Shown here piece by piece: positions 56,505 to 64,000 of a DNA stretch of 64,000 nucleotides (position 1 is the first letter of the stretch; each line of letters begins with the position of its first letter). Made by a program: the position numbers and the translations under genes. A model generated the notes under the pieces. That model was not told where the DNA came from. It saw only the letters and a program-made list of their open reading frames with translations, and did not search any database. Location: the NCBI RefSeq assembly GCF_000413935.1, contig NZ_KE340380.1, forward strand, positions 806,001 through 870,000, written 5' to 3'. The stretch comes from Acinetobacter colistiniresistens (GTDB taxonomy: Bacteria; Pseudomonadota; Gammaproteobacteria; Pseudomonadales; Moraxellaceae).

Positions 56505-56603
56505 GTCCGAAATAAAAATCCGCACGCGCCATGACCTGACTTTGTCATGGCTTTCATGTAAAATCAGCAGCAATTTTTAAATAACACATTTGTGAGTGGT
56601 TTC

Positions 56604-57695
56604 ATGGGTTTTAATTGCGGTATTGTTGGTCTGCCAAACGTAGGTAAATCTACATTGTTTAATGCATTAACAAAGGCAGCGATTGCAGCTGAAAACTTTC
56701 CGTTCTGTACCATTGAACCAAACACAGGCATTGTCCCTGTTCCAGATCCACGCCTAGACAAACTTACAGCGATTGTTAAACCGCAACGTGTTATTCCGAC
56801 TACGATGGAATTTGTTGATATCGCAGGTTTGGTTGCTGGTGCATCGAAAGGTGAAGGTTTGGGTAACCAATTCCTTGCCAATATCCGTGAAACGGATGCA
56901 ATTGCACACGTGGTTCGTTGTTTCGAAGATGAAAACGTGATTCACGTAAATGGTAAAATTGATCCTTTAGATGATATCGCGACCATCAACACTGAACTTG
57001 CACTTGCTGACCTTGATACCGTTGCCAAAGCATTGTTACGTTTGACTAAAGCAGCGAAAGGCGGTGACAAAGAAGCACTTGCAACTAAAGCTGTATTAGA
57101 AAAAATTCAACCTTTACTTGATGAAGGTAAACCAGCACGTGCGGCTGACCTTTCAGATGACGAACGTAAAGCAGTTCGCGGTTTTGGTTTAATGACACTT
57201 AAACCAACCATGTATATTGCGAACGTTGCAGAAGATGGTTTTGAAAATAACCCACATCTTGAAGCGGTAAAAAAACTTGCTGCTGAAGAAAATGCCATTG
57301 TTGTACCCCTTTGCAACCAGATCGAAGCTGAGATTTCATTATTAGAAGATGAAGACCGCGCTGAATTCTTGGAAGCGATGGGTATGGAAGAACCAGGCCT
57401 AAACGTCGTGATTCGTGCAGGTTATAGCTTACTTGGCTTACAAACTTACTTCACTGCAGGCGTACAAGAAGTTCGTGCTTGGACAGTTAAAGTCGGTGCG
57501 ACTGCGCCACAAGCGGCTGGTGTGATTCATACTGACTTCGAAAAAGGCTTTATCCGTGCTGAATGTGTTGCTTATGATGACTTCATTCAATACAACGGTG
57601 AAAGCGGTGCCAAAGAAGCAGGTAAATGGCGTTTAGAAGGTAAAACTTATATTGTTCAAGATGGTGACGTTTTACACTTCCGTTTTAACGTCTAA
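56604..57695 (+). CDS. ychF: ribosome-binding ATPase YchF
   Basis: A 363-residue Obg-family P-loop NTPase that favours ATP over GTP and binds the ribosome. It has the P-loop [14 protein letters not shown], switch region [17 protein letters not shown] and the C-terminal TGS domain ([28 protein letters not shown]). The ATG at 56604 gives the standard 363-residue protein starting MGFNCGIVG; the GTG at 56592 would add four residues. Confidence 0.96.
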   Translation: MGFNCGIVGLPNVGKSTLFNALTKAAIAAENFPFCTIEPNTGIVPVPDPRLDKLTAIVKPQRVIPTTMEFVDIAGLVAGASKGEGLGNQFLANIRETDAIAHVVRCFEDENVIHVNGKIDPLDDIATINTELALADLDTVAKALLRLTKAAKGGDKEALATKAVLEKIQPLLDEGKPARAADLSDDERKAVRGFGLMTLKPTMYIANVAEDGFENNPHLEAVKKLAAEENAIVVPLCNQIEAEISLLEDEDRAEFLEAMGMEEPGLNVVIRAGYSLLGLQTYFTAGVQEVRAWTVKVGATAPQAAGVIHTDFEKGFIRAECVAYDDFIQYNGESGAKEAGKWRLEGKTYIVQDGDVLHFRFNV

Positions 57696-57711
57696 GTCAG
57701 TGTTCTGATTT

Positions 57712-57748
57712 AAAAACCGCCAATGAGGATCTTATTGGCGGTTTTTTT
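57712..57748. terminator. intrinsic terminator after ychF
   Basis: CCGCCAAT and ATTGGCGG form the core stem with flanking A and T runs. It also faces the end of the leftward Mpo1-like gene. Confidence 0.88.
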
Positions 57749-57778
57749 ATTATCAAGAATTAAATCTTTAAAAATGGC

Positions 57779-58312
57779 TTACGAAACTGTTTGTGGCTTC
57801 ATATCCATTTCAGCACGTTTCATTTGTGCTTCTTTTAAAATGCGCTGATGTAAGGTCTGACGGAATCCGAGCAAGAATACAAATTCGGCTAGTACAAATA
57901 ATGGGCCAATGGCTAGACCAATCACATCATCGACAAAGGCTGGCTTTTTCTTCTCGAAATAGTGACCCACGAATTGAAAGCCCCAACCCACCACAAAAAT
58001 ACCGATACTCGCACCAAACCAACTCCACATTGGTAAAGCCGCAATTTTCACAGCCAGTGGATACGCCAAGACCAATAAAATCAGCATCAAAATACCGAAT
58101 AGCTTATCGAGTGAAAGATAATAGATTGTACTTAATACAATTAGTACCGATGCCAATGTGACTGAAACACTGGAAATTTCTACACCGGCACGTGCGGTTA
58201 AGCATAGAATAGAAAAAACAATTAGAGGAATCCCCACAAAATGGGTCACAATATTATTTCGATCTAAGTGATAAGCCGCATATTGGCTGAGTAGACGTTC
58301 CAAATTTGTCAT
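57779..58312 (-). CDS. Mpo1/YGL010w-like membrane protein (DUF962)
   Basis: A 177-residue membrane protein with four hydrophobic segments. It has the DUF962 marks SQYAAYHLDRNNIVTHFVGIP at the start and GWGFQFVGHYFEKKKPAFVDD. The conserved His residues (YHLD, THFVG, GHYFE) bind iron in yeast Mpo1, which shortens 2-hydroxy fatty acids by alpha-oxidation. A similar role here is inference. It diverges from the Crp/Fnr gene. Confidence 0.85.
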   Translation of the reverse strand: MTNLERLLSQYAAYHLDRNNIVTHFVGIPLIVFSILCLTARAGVEISSVSVTLASVLIVLSTIYYLSLDKLFGILMLILLVLAYPLAVKIAALPMWSWFGASIGIFVVGWGFQFVGHYFEKKKPAFVDDVIGLAIGPLFVLAEFVFLLGFRQTLHQRILKEAQMKRAEMDMKPQTVS

Positions 58313-58417
58313 TTCTTATTCCTCATCTCATGTGTTTATACTGTTAATCTATAAGAAATATTGCAGCGAAGTTGTCATGTAGCTGACAAATGGACTTATT
58401 TTTATAAAGGAACAATT

Positions 58418-59125
58418 GTGTTAGATCACATTTATATTCAACATTTACAGCAAAATTCATGGTTTAGTCATCTAGCAGAGCCCTTTCAGAATTTTATTAT
58501 TGAGTATGGTAAGAAACAGATCGTTGAAAAAAATGCAGCCGTTTTTAGTGCGCAAGATAAGTTCGATGGTGTTTATGGGGTACTAGAAGGTTCAATCAGC
58601 TTGGGCTATATCGATGTAAATGGCAATGAAGCGATTGCTGCTATTGCAGAACCGATCATGTGGTTCGGTGAAATTTCCCTGATTGACCAGCAGCCCCGTT
58701 CGCATGATGCGATTGCACTGAAAAAAAGTGTCGTCTTAAAAATCCCCGCACAGCCACTGAATGATTTTTTGCTTAAAAATCCGTATTACTGGTATTACTT
58801 CGCCTTGCTGACCAGCCAAAAATTACGCTATGTGTTTTTAGAGCAAATCGCAATTCAAACCCAAAGCATTAGCCAACGTCTGGCACAACGCTTACTCTTT
58901 ATTTTAGAAGGCTATGGTAACCGGGCTCTGATTCAGGATTTTAGTATCCAAATCTCTCAAGACCAATTGGCCAATATGCTGACAATCTCCCGACAGACTG
59001 TAAATCAGGAACTCAATTTATTTGAAAAACAAGGCATCATCCGTCTCGGTTTTAAAAAAATTGAAGTGATTGATATAGTTCGACTGAGAAAATTAGCGAC
59101 AGTGGGGTATATAAAAGAACAATAG
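58418..59125 (+). CDS. Crp/Fnr-family transcriptional regulator
   Basis: A 235-residue regulator. Residues 25-140 form a cyclic-nucleotide-binding-like domain (VYGVLEGSISLGYIDVNGNE, WFGEISLIDQQPRSHDAIAL). The last 60 residues form the winged helix (SQDQLANMLTISRQTVNQEL). There are no Cys for an iron-sulfur cluster, so it is Crp-like, not Fnr-like. The start is a GTG at 58418, chosen because AAAGGAA lies just before it; no in-frame ATG fits. The effector is unknown. Confidence 0.85.
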   Translation: MLDHIYIQHLQQNSWFSHLAEPFQNFIIEYGKKQIVEKNAAVFSAQDKFDGVYGVLEGSISLGYIDVNGNEAIAAIAEPIMWFGEISLIDQQPRSHDAIALKKSVVLKIPAQPLNDFLLKNPYYWYYFALLTSQKLRYVFLEQIAIQTQSISQRLAQRLLFILEGYGNRALIQDFSIQISQDQLANMLTISRQTVNQELNLFEKQGIIRLGFKKIEVIDIVRLRKLATVGYIKEQ

Positions 59126-59334
59126 CAGCATGCGATTTGTATTATTGTTAAACAGACCTATGAGCTAAATTGCGCAATATCGCGTTAATCTTAAAGCTAA
59201 ATTAAAAGAAAAAATCTCACTATAAAATGATACTTACAAATTAAAATATGTCACAAAATTATTGTGCTTTTTCCTTATAAACTCATCTAAATTAAGACTA
59301 AGCACTATCGCTTACTAAAATGCAGAATACAATC

Positions 59335-59652
59335 ATGAGAAAAATCGCAACTATTCTAACAGCGGGCTTATTTACAGTATTAAGTGCCAGCGCATTTGCC
59401 TGCCCGAAAGGAACTCAAATCCAAGGTGGTACAGGACCAAATCATAAAGGTGGAAAATGTGTTGCAACTGGTGTAATGAAAACCAAAAAAGAAACAACCA
59501 AAGCAACCACTACAGCGAAACAAGAAGCGGTTAAAACCAAAGATACAACCAAACATGAAGCGATGAAAGCAGCAACAGATACCAAAAAAGCAGCGACTAC
59601 GACAACGACTCAAATGAAACAAGACGCAGCTAAAACCGTTAAAACGCCTTAA
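59335..59652 (+). CDS. small secreted Lys/Thr/Ala-rich protein
   Basis: A 105-residue exported protein. The signal peptide is MRKIATILTAGLFTVLSASA, cut before FACPKG. The mature N terminus (CPKGTQIQGGTGPNHKGGKC) has a Cys pair, and the rest is a repetitive tail of Thr-Lys-Ala units (TKKETTKATTTAKQEA and so on), strongly basic. An ATG five codons earlier (59320) is possible. The tail may bind nucleic acid or envelope polyanions; this is a guess. Function unknown. A terminator follows. Confidence 0.65.
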   Translation: MRKIATILTAGLFTVLSASAFACPKGTQIQGGTGPNHKGGKCVATGVMKTKKETTKATTTAKQEAVKTKDTTKHEAMKAATDTKKAATTTTTQMKQDAAKTVKTP

Positions 59653-59676
59653 GCTCAAGCAATAGCTTTAACCACT

Positions 59677-59706
59677 AAAAAGCGAGATTATTGATCTCGC
59701 TTTTTT
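59677..59706 (+). terminator. intrinsic terminator after the secreted basic protein gene
   Basis: GCGAGAT and ATCTCGC pair around a five-base loop, flanked by A and T runs. Confidence 0.88.
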
Positions 59707-59779
59707 ATTGAAATGACGTTCTATCATCCACTATTCAAGCTACAAATCTAAGCTGGAATAAATTCCAAACGAGATGATT

Positions 59780-60283
59780 TCACTGTGAAGCTTTGGCTAA
59801 TTTCATTTTTTTCACAATATTGTTAGCCTGACGCAATTGCTCCTTGGCGGCTAAGCGATCATTTATGAGGAAACACCATAATTTTCGATCTGAAATAGGT
59901 CTGTAAACCCCTTGTATAACCGTTGCAGGCTGTCCATCAATCATAACGCCTAAACCAATCATCTGATCAAATAGACCTTGATCTTGGCTTTGTGCATTTC
60001 TGTTGGCCAACTGATTAAACTTTTTCTGAGCAGAAGCTGAAATTTCAATTTCAACAACAGCCCTTCCTTCAACAAGAATCGCCTTTGCATTCATTAACTC
60101 ATTGGCATTAAAGAAGGGTGACAGACTCACAAATCTAAATGAACTATTATTAGAAAAATGTACAGGCTTCGTCTTCGGCATTTGCACCTGATACACAAGA
60201 TGGAAATCTACTTGGGCATAACTGGTGTTCATTCCCAACAAACCAAATAGAATCAAGAAAACCGATAAGATACGACGATACAT
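59780..60283 (-). CDS. exported protein with SecD P1-head-like region
   Basis: A 167-residue protein with a signal peptide (MYRRILSVFLILFGLLGMNTSYA). The middle (AVVEIEISASAQKKFNQLANRNA then GLGVMIDGQPATVIQGVYRPI) resembles the P1-head subdomain of SecD, where 'F-x-[AL]-T-x-x-N' is followed by 'D-G-x-[VA]-x-x-A-x-x-x-x-I'. This is a stand-alone periplasmic version; no membrane channel is present. The resemblance is judged by eye. It starts nine bases after the lipoprotein gene, so the two form an operon. Confidence 0.65.
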   Translation of the reverse strand: MYRRILSVFLILFGLLGMNTSYAQVDFHLVYQVQMPKTKPVHFSNNSSFRFVSLSPFFNANELMNAKAILVEGRAVVEIEISASAQKKFNQLANRNAQSQDQGLFDQMIGLGVMIDGQPATVIQGVYRPISDRKLWCFLINDRLAAKEQLRQANNIVKKMKLAKASQ

Positions 60284-60292
60284 TTTTCACTC

Positions 60293-60757
60293 CTACTTTG
60301 GCGAAGTATTACCCAAAGCAGGATTATCAATCGCATCTTTACATTGAGCTTTATCACGCTCGTAATCAGCCTGTTTTTGTGCTGATGCATTGGTATTATC
60401 TTTTACGTCACGTGCCCATGTATCCAGACTGGTCAGTGCTTTACGGCAAAGTGCATATTTTCCTTCGGTTACCGAGTCGGTCATTTTAACGTTGATCCGC
60501 CAATCGGTACTGAGCTGACGCAAAGGTTTTCTGACTTTCTCTTCAATCTCGGCAGTCTGTTTATTGTAAACAATCGGATCGATGTCATTAATCAACTTCC
60601 AAGCCGCATTGGCATAGGTGGTTGCATCATTATTCAGTTTCGGCGCAGGTTTGATTTCGACCTTTTCTTTTGGTTCAGTACTTGAGTTTCCACAAGCAGC
60701 CAATAAAAAAGTACTGCATAACAAGATTGCAGCTATACGAGAGTTTGGATTAGACAT
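60293..60757 (-). CDS. hypothetical lipoprotein (154 aa)
   Basis: A 154-residue lipoprotein with lipobox LLAAC (Cys22 from the ATG at 60757). An ATG seven codons earlier is less likely because it lengthens the n-region. The mature part is helical and charged, with two Cys (YALCRKAL, KAQCKDAI) that could form a disulfide. Family not recognised. It is cotranscribed with the SecD-P1-like gene, and the two may act together in the envelope. Confidence 0.65.
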   Translation of the reverse strand: MSNPNSRIAAILLCSTFLLAACGNSSTEPKEKVEIKPAPKLNNDATTYANAAWKLINDIDPIVYNKQTAEIEEKVRKPLRQLSTDWRINVKMTDSVTEGKYALCRKALTSLDTWARDVKDNTNASAQKQADYERDKAQCKDAIDNPALGNTSPK

Positions 60758-60945
60758 ATCAAATTGCCGATGAAACATTTGGCCATTATGCTAGTCAATT
60801 TGGGAATAATTCTCAATGCTTGTTACTTATTTACTCAGCAGCCTACCTTTTATTCTAAACAATTGATTTTATATTTCTTGTTCAGCATAAAGTCAGACTT
60901 GCTCATATATAAAAAATTAAAACTTCAAGAAGGAAGAAAACCAGC

Positions 60946-61334
60946 ATGTCACACATCAAGATTTATGCCTTACAACCCACGATTGAGCAGTTTAGACCTC
61001 AACTTTCTCATGCAATCCATCAGGCTTTGGTTGAAAACTTAAATTATCCTATGGAAAAGAAATTTCAGCGTTTTATTACTTTAACGATGGAAGACTTTAT
61101 TTATCCCAATGATCGTAGTCAGTACTACCTCATTATCGAAATTTCGATGTTTGAGGGTAGAAGCATCGAAGCAAAAAAAGACTTGATCCAAAGCATTTTC
61201 ACCAACATTGAACAGCAATGTTGAATTTCCCCCAAGACATTGAAATCACAATTTTTGAAACACCAAAATGCAATTGGGGAATCCGTGGTCAAAATGCGGA
61301 TGAATTACAACTCAATTATCAGGTCAATGTTTGA
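60946..61334 (+). pseudogene. tautomerase-family gene split by a frameshift
   Basis: The first frame encodes 92 residues (SHIKIYALQPTIEQFRPQL, ENLNYPMEKKFQRFITL, YYLIIEISMFEGRSIEAKK) of the tautomerase/MIF-like family and ends at TGA 61222-61224. The second, shifted frame begins at ATG 61218-61220 and gives the missing end (NFPQDIEITIFETPKCNWGI then RGQNADELQLNYQVNV) to 61334. Together they make a normal-length member of about 129 residues. The residue after Met is Ser, not the catalytic Pro of 4-oxalocrotonate tautomerases. AGAAGGA precedes the start. Confidence 0.8.
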
Positions 61335-61463
61335 ACAGACAAATGCCGTCCCAAGTGCTATTTTTTGTCTAACAAAAACCATGTTTTTTGTGATATACGG
61401 GCTTAATTCAGTAAAAAGTTCTGCTATGCTTAAACACAAATTACTCAGGATAGGATTATTCGC

Positions 61464-62672
61464 ATGAGCGTCACTCTTGGAACTCCACTTCAATCTTCTG
61501 CATTTAAGGTTTTACTGTTAGGTTCTGGAGAGCTTGGTAAAGAAGTTGTGATTTCTTTGCAACGCTTAGGTGTCGAAGTTCATGCCGCAGATCGTTATGA
61601 TCATGCACCAGCCATGCAAGTCGCACATTATGCTTATACCCTGAATATGGCTGATCCAACCGAATTAAAACAACTGATTGAAAAGATCAAACCTAATTTA
61701 ATTGTTCCAGAAATTGAAGCGATTGCGACCGAGGTCCTCGTTGAAATTGAACAGAGCCAAACTGCAACAGTGATTCCATCCGCTAAAGCCGTCAATCTGA
61801 CCATGAATCGTGAAGGGATTCGTCGTTTAGCCGCTGAAGAGCTCGGACTACCCACCTCTGCATACCGCTTTGCTAATACCTTGGAAAGCTTCCGTGCAGC
61901 CTGTGATGACATTGGCTATCCAAACTTTGTAAAACCTGTGATGTCATCATCAGGTAAAGGTCAATCTCGTGTTAAGAGTTTTGATGACGTAGATGCGGCT
62001 TGGGACTATGCAATGCAAGGTGGTCGCGTTAACCAAGGTACGGTGATTATTGAGTCACAGATTGATTTTGATTTTGAAATTACCCTGCTTACCGTCCGTG
62101 CTAAAAACCCTGAAACAGGTGAAATTGAAACACATTTCTGTGATCCAATTGGTCACCGTCAAGATGCAGGTGACTATGTCGAAAGCTGGCAGCCACAACC
62201 AATGACGCCTGTTGCGCTGCAAGAAGCCAAACGCATTGCCAATAAAGTCACTGTTGCTTTAGGGGGCTGTGGTATCTTCGGGGTAGAACTGTTTATCAAA
62301 GGCGATAAAGTCTGGTTTAGTGAAGTCTCACCACGCCCACACGACACTGGTTTGGTGACTTTAGCCTCGCAATTCCAAAGTGAGTTTGAATTGCATGCAC
62401 GTGCAATCTTAGGTTTACCTGTCAACACAGCACGCCATAGTGTGGCTGCAAGTGCAGTGATTTATGCGGGTGTTGATGCCAAAAACTTGAGTTTCACTGG
62501 CTTGAATCTTGCATTAGCCAATCCAAACACTGACCTACGTCTATTTGGTAAACCTGAAGGCTTTAAACGTCGCCGTATGGGTGTTGCAACTGCCCGTGCT
62601 GAAACAACCGATCTAGCACGTGAGTTGGCACAGCATGCTGCAGACCAAGTGAGTGTACAAACCAACGCTTAA
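61464..62672 (+). CDS. purT: formate-dependent GAR transformylase
   Basis: A 402-residue ATP-grasp enzyme that formylates glycinamide ribonucleotide with formate and ATP in purine synthesis. The N-terminal part has [20 protein letters not shown]. The ATP-grasp core has [20 protein letters not shown] and the Mg-binding end [20 protein letters not shown] then [11 protein letters not shown]. Length is near that of E. coli PurT (392). It precedes glnD. Confidence 0.96.
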   Translation: MSVTLGTPLQSSAFKVLLLGSGELGKEVVISLQRLGVEVHAADRYDHAPAMQVAHYAYTLNMADPTELKQLIEKIKPNLIVPEIEAIATEVLVEIEQSQTATVIPSAKAVNLTMNREGIRRLAAEELGLPTSAYRFANTLESFRAACDDIGYPNFVKPVMSSSGKGQSRVKSFDDVDAAWDYAMQGGRVNQGTVIIESQIDFDFEITLLTVRAKNPETGEIETHFCDPIGHRQDAGDYVESWQPQPMTPVALQEAKRIANKVTVALGGCGIFGVELFIKGDKVWFSEVSPRPHDTGLVTLASQFQSEFELHARAILGLPVNTARHSVAASAVIYAGVDAKNLSFTGLNLALANPNTDLRLFGKPEGFKRRRMGVATARAETTDLARELAQHAADQVSVQTNA

Positions 62673-62702
62673 GATGACCTTAGGTGATTATCATTACAAC
62701 TT

Positions 62703-62725
62703 CCCCTCTGATTTAGAGGGGCTTT
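62703..62725 (+). terminator. weak hairpin after purT
   Basis: CCCCTCT and AGAGGGG pair around a five-base loop, followed by CTTTG only. Read-through into glnD is likely. Confidence 0.55.
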
Positions 62726-62743
62726 GATAGAAGACTCAGCTTT

Positions 62744-64000
62744 ATGATCAAGACCTCTCCTTTGTTGAACTACGTCACCAGTCTTCATGATATTCAAGCC
62801 ATTAACCAATGGCGTACGGATGTAGAAAAGCAATTACAGGAGAGTTATGAAAATGGACAGCCCATTCGTGATGTGATTGGCGCGCGTTCTGACTCGATAG
62901 ATGAAGCTTTGATCTTCCTTTGGAACCACGCAGGCCTAGATCAAACTGAATTGGGTTTATTTGCAGTCGGTGGCTATGGCCGCCATGAGATGCTGCCTTA
63001 TTCTGATACCGATATCATGATTTTATCTGAGGATGAAATCAGTGAAGAACAAGAAAAACTGATCTCGACCTTTATTTCATCCTTATGGGATGTCGGTAAT
63101 TTCAAACCCGGCATCAGCGTCCGTACCATTCAGAACTGTGTCGAACAAGCGATAAATGACTTAACTGTTGCCACTACCTTGATTGAAGCCCGCCTCATTA
63201 CAGGCAATCAACAATTAGCCAAATGGCCACGCCGTATTGTTGCGCAAACATGGACGGATCAAACCTTCTATGATGCCAAAATGGCAGAACAAGCCAAACG
63301 CTACGCACAACACAATAATACTGAGAGTAATTTAGAGCCTGATATCAAAAATGCACCGGGTGGTATTCGCGATATCAACCAAATCGGCTGGATCGCCAAA
63401 CGTCATTTCCGTGTCAATCGCATCTATGATTTAGTCCATTTAGGCTTTATTACTGAGTTTGAATTGGGTGTACTGGAAGAAGCGGAAAGTTTCTTATGGG
63501 AAATTCGTACCCACTTACACCGTTTAGCCAAACGAGATGAAAATCGTCTGTTGTTTGAATATCAACGTGATATCGCAGCAAAGTTTGGCTATGTGCGTGA
63601 AGAAGGTCAGCCTGTTAATTTTGCCGTTGAACAGTTCATGAAGCGCTACTATCGTACCGCGCAGCAAGTTTCAACGCTGAATGAAATGCTACTCGCCTAT
63701 TTCAATGAATCGGTGATTACCCCACGCCTGCCTGATTATGAACGTCATATCATCGACATCAATGAACGTTTTAAAATTGTCGATGGCAAACTCGCAGTGC
63801 AGCACCACAAAGTCTTTTCAGAAGAACCAATTGCCATCTTAGAATTGTTCTATCTATTGGCTAACCGTCCTGAAATTACCGGGATTCGTGCCCGTACCTT
63901 GCGCCTGCTAGTGCTTGCTGCAAAACGGATTGATCAACGTTTCCGTGACAATCCAGAACATCAAGCCTTATTTATGTCGATTATTCGCTCACCGCATTTA
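62744..64000 (+). CDS. glnD: bifunctional uridylyltransferase/uridylyl-removing enzyme (5' part)
   Basis: An open frame from the ATG at 62744 to the window edge, 419 codons without a stop. The nucleotidyltransferase motif [19 protein letters not shown], with the metal-binding Asp pair, lies near residue 75-95. The region [20 protein letters not shown] is the GlnD mark. GlnD adds or removes UMP on PII proteins (GlnB/GlnK) according to glutamine. The HD and ACT domains would be beyond the window. Confidence 0.95.
   Translation, partial: MIKTSPLLNYVTSLHDIQAINQWRTDVEKQLQESYENGQPIRDVIGARSDSIDEALIFLWNHAGLDQTELGLFAVGGYGRHEMLPYSDTDIMILSEDEISEEQEKLISTFISSLWDVGNFKPGISVRTIQNCVEQAINDLTVATTLIEARLITGNQQLAKWPRRIVAQTWTDQTFYDAKMAEQAKRYAQHNNTESNLEPDIKNAPGGIRDINQIGWIAKRHFRVNRIYDLVHLGFITEFELGVLEEAESFLWEIRTHLHRLAKRDENRLLFEYQRDIAAKFGYVREEGQPVNFAVEQFMKRYYRTAQQVSTLNEMLLAYFNESVITPRLPDYERHIIDINERFKIVDGKLAVQHHKVFSEEPIAILELFYLLANRPEITGIRARTLRLLVLAAKRIDQRFRDNPEHQALFMSIIRSPHL

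Noticed and set aside
61200..61230. Programmed -1 frameshift in the tautomerase gene
   Set aside because: The CCCCC run lies after the stop codon of the first frame and no slippery heptamer precedes it; deletion or reinitiation is more likely.

Overview
The window is a stretch of Acinetobacter-type gammaproteobacterial chromosome. The evidence is the low-GC coding style, gene pairs such as putP / Lrp regulator / putA, tkt divergent from metK, and purT followed by glnD, a chaperone-usher pilus operon, and many small lipoproteins and hypotheticals of Acinetobacter character. The species cannot be fixed from sequence alone. Most of the window is ordinary housekeeping sequence with accessory islands between.

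Layout. 1-3.1 kb: end of a MaoC-type gene, an AraC regulator, gcvH and a secreted chitin-active LPMO. 3.9-9.8 kb: proline uptake and oxidation (putP, a divergent Lrp-type regulator, a type B putA). 9.9-15.2 kb: GrpB-like protein, trmA, a phosphodiester glycosidase, an LRAT-family protein, and a YjhX/TopAI-like toxin followed by an HD-GNAT fusion. 15.2-19.4 kb: a compact lambdoid remnant with a CI-like repressor, a cro-position gene, three operators spaced like lambda OR, a candidate late antiterminator, an unknown 'cargo' gene, holin and endolysin, and no structural genes or integrase. 19.4-31 kb: YceI, OsmC, a frameshifted gene, tkt, metK, small membrane proteins, FxsA, an I78-inhibitor lipoprotein, a FAD amine oxidase, two cold-shock genes and initiator tRNA. 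31.2-36.2 kb: ruvC, nnrDE / queG (divergent) and bioB. 36.7-41.7 kb: a four-gene chaperone-usher pilus operon, followed by a lipoprotein, a tiny pilin-like gene, a decayed and an intact catalase-family gene and another lipoprotein. 46-49.7 kb: tRNA (CAU), an acyltransferase, yebC, an Lrp regulator and a GST. 50-56.5 kb: a six-gene sulfur-scavenging operon (two SfnB-type flavoproteins, an LLM monooxygenase, metQNI). 56.6-64 kb: ychF, an Mpo1-like protein, a Crp/Fnr regulator, secreted hypotheticals, a frameshifted tautomerase, purT and the 5' part of glnD.

The strongest candidate for an undescribed system is the 15.2-19.4 kb locus. It keeps a lambda-like switch and lysis genes, and every late gene is separated from the next by an intrinsic terminator reading in the same direction. 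Its unrecognised 250-residue gene occupies the place where lambdoid phages often carry cargo, as Stx phages do. This looks like a stand-alone, damage-inducible lysis/cargo cassette or a strongly reduced prophage. The second candidate is the YjhX-like toxin with an HD-GNAT fusion, because the E. coli antitoxin partner YjhQ is itself a GNAT protein.

All calls come from reading the sequence and recalling family features. No database search was run, so family names of the weaker calls are inferences.
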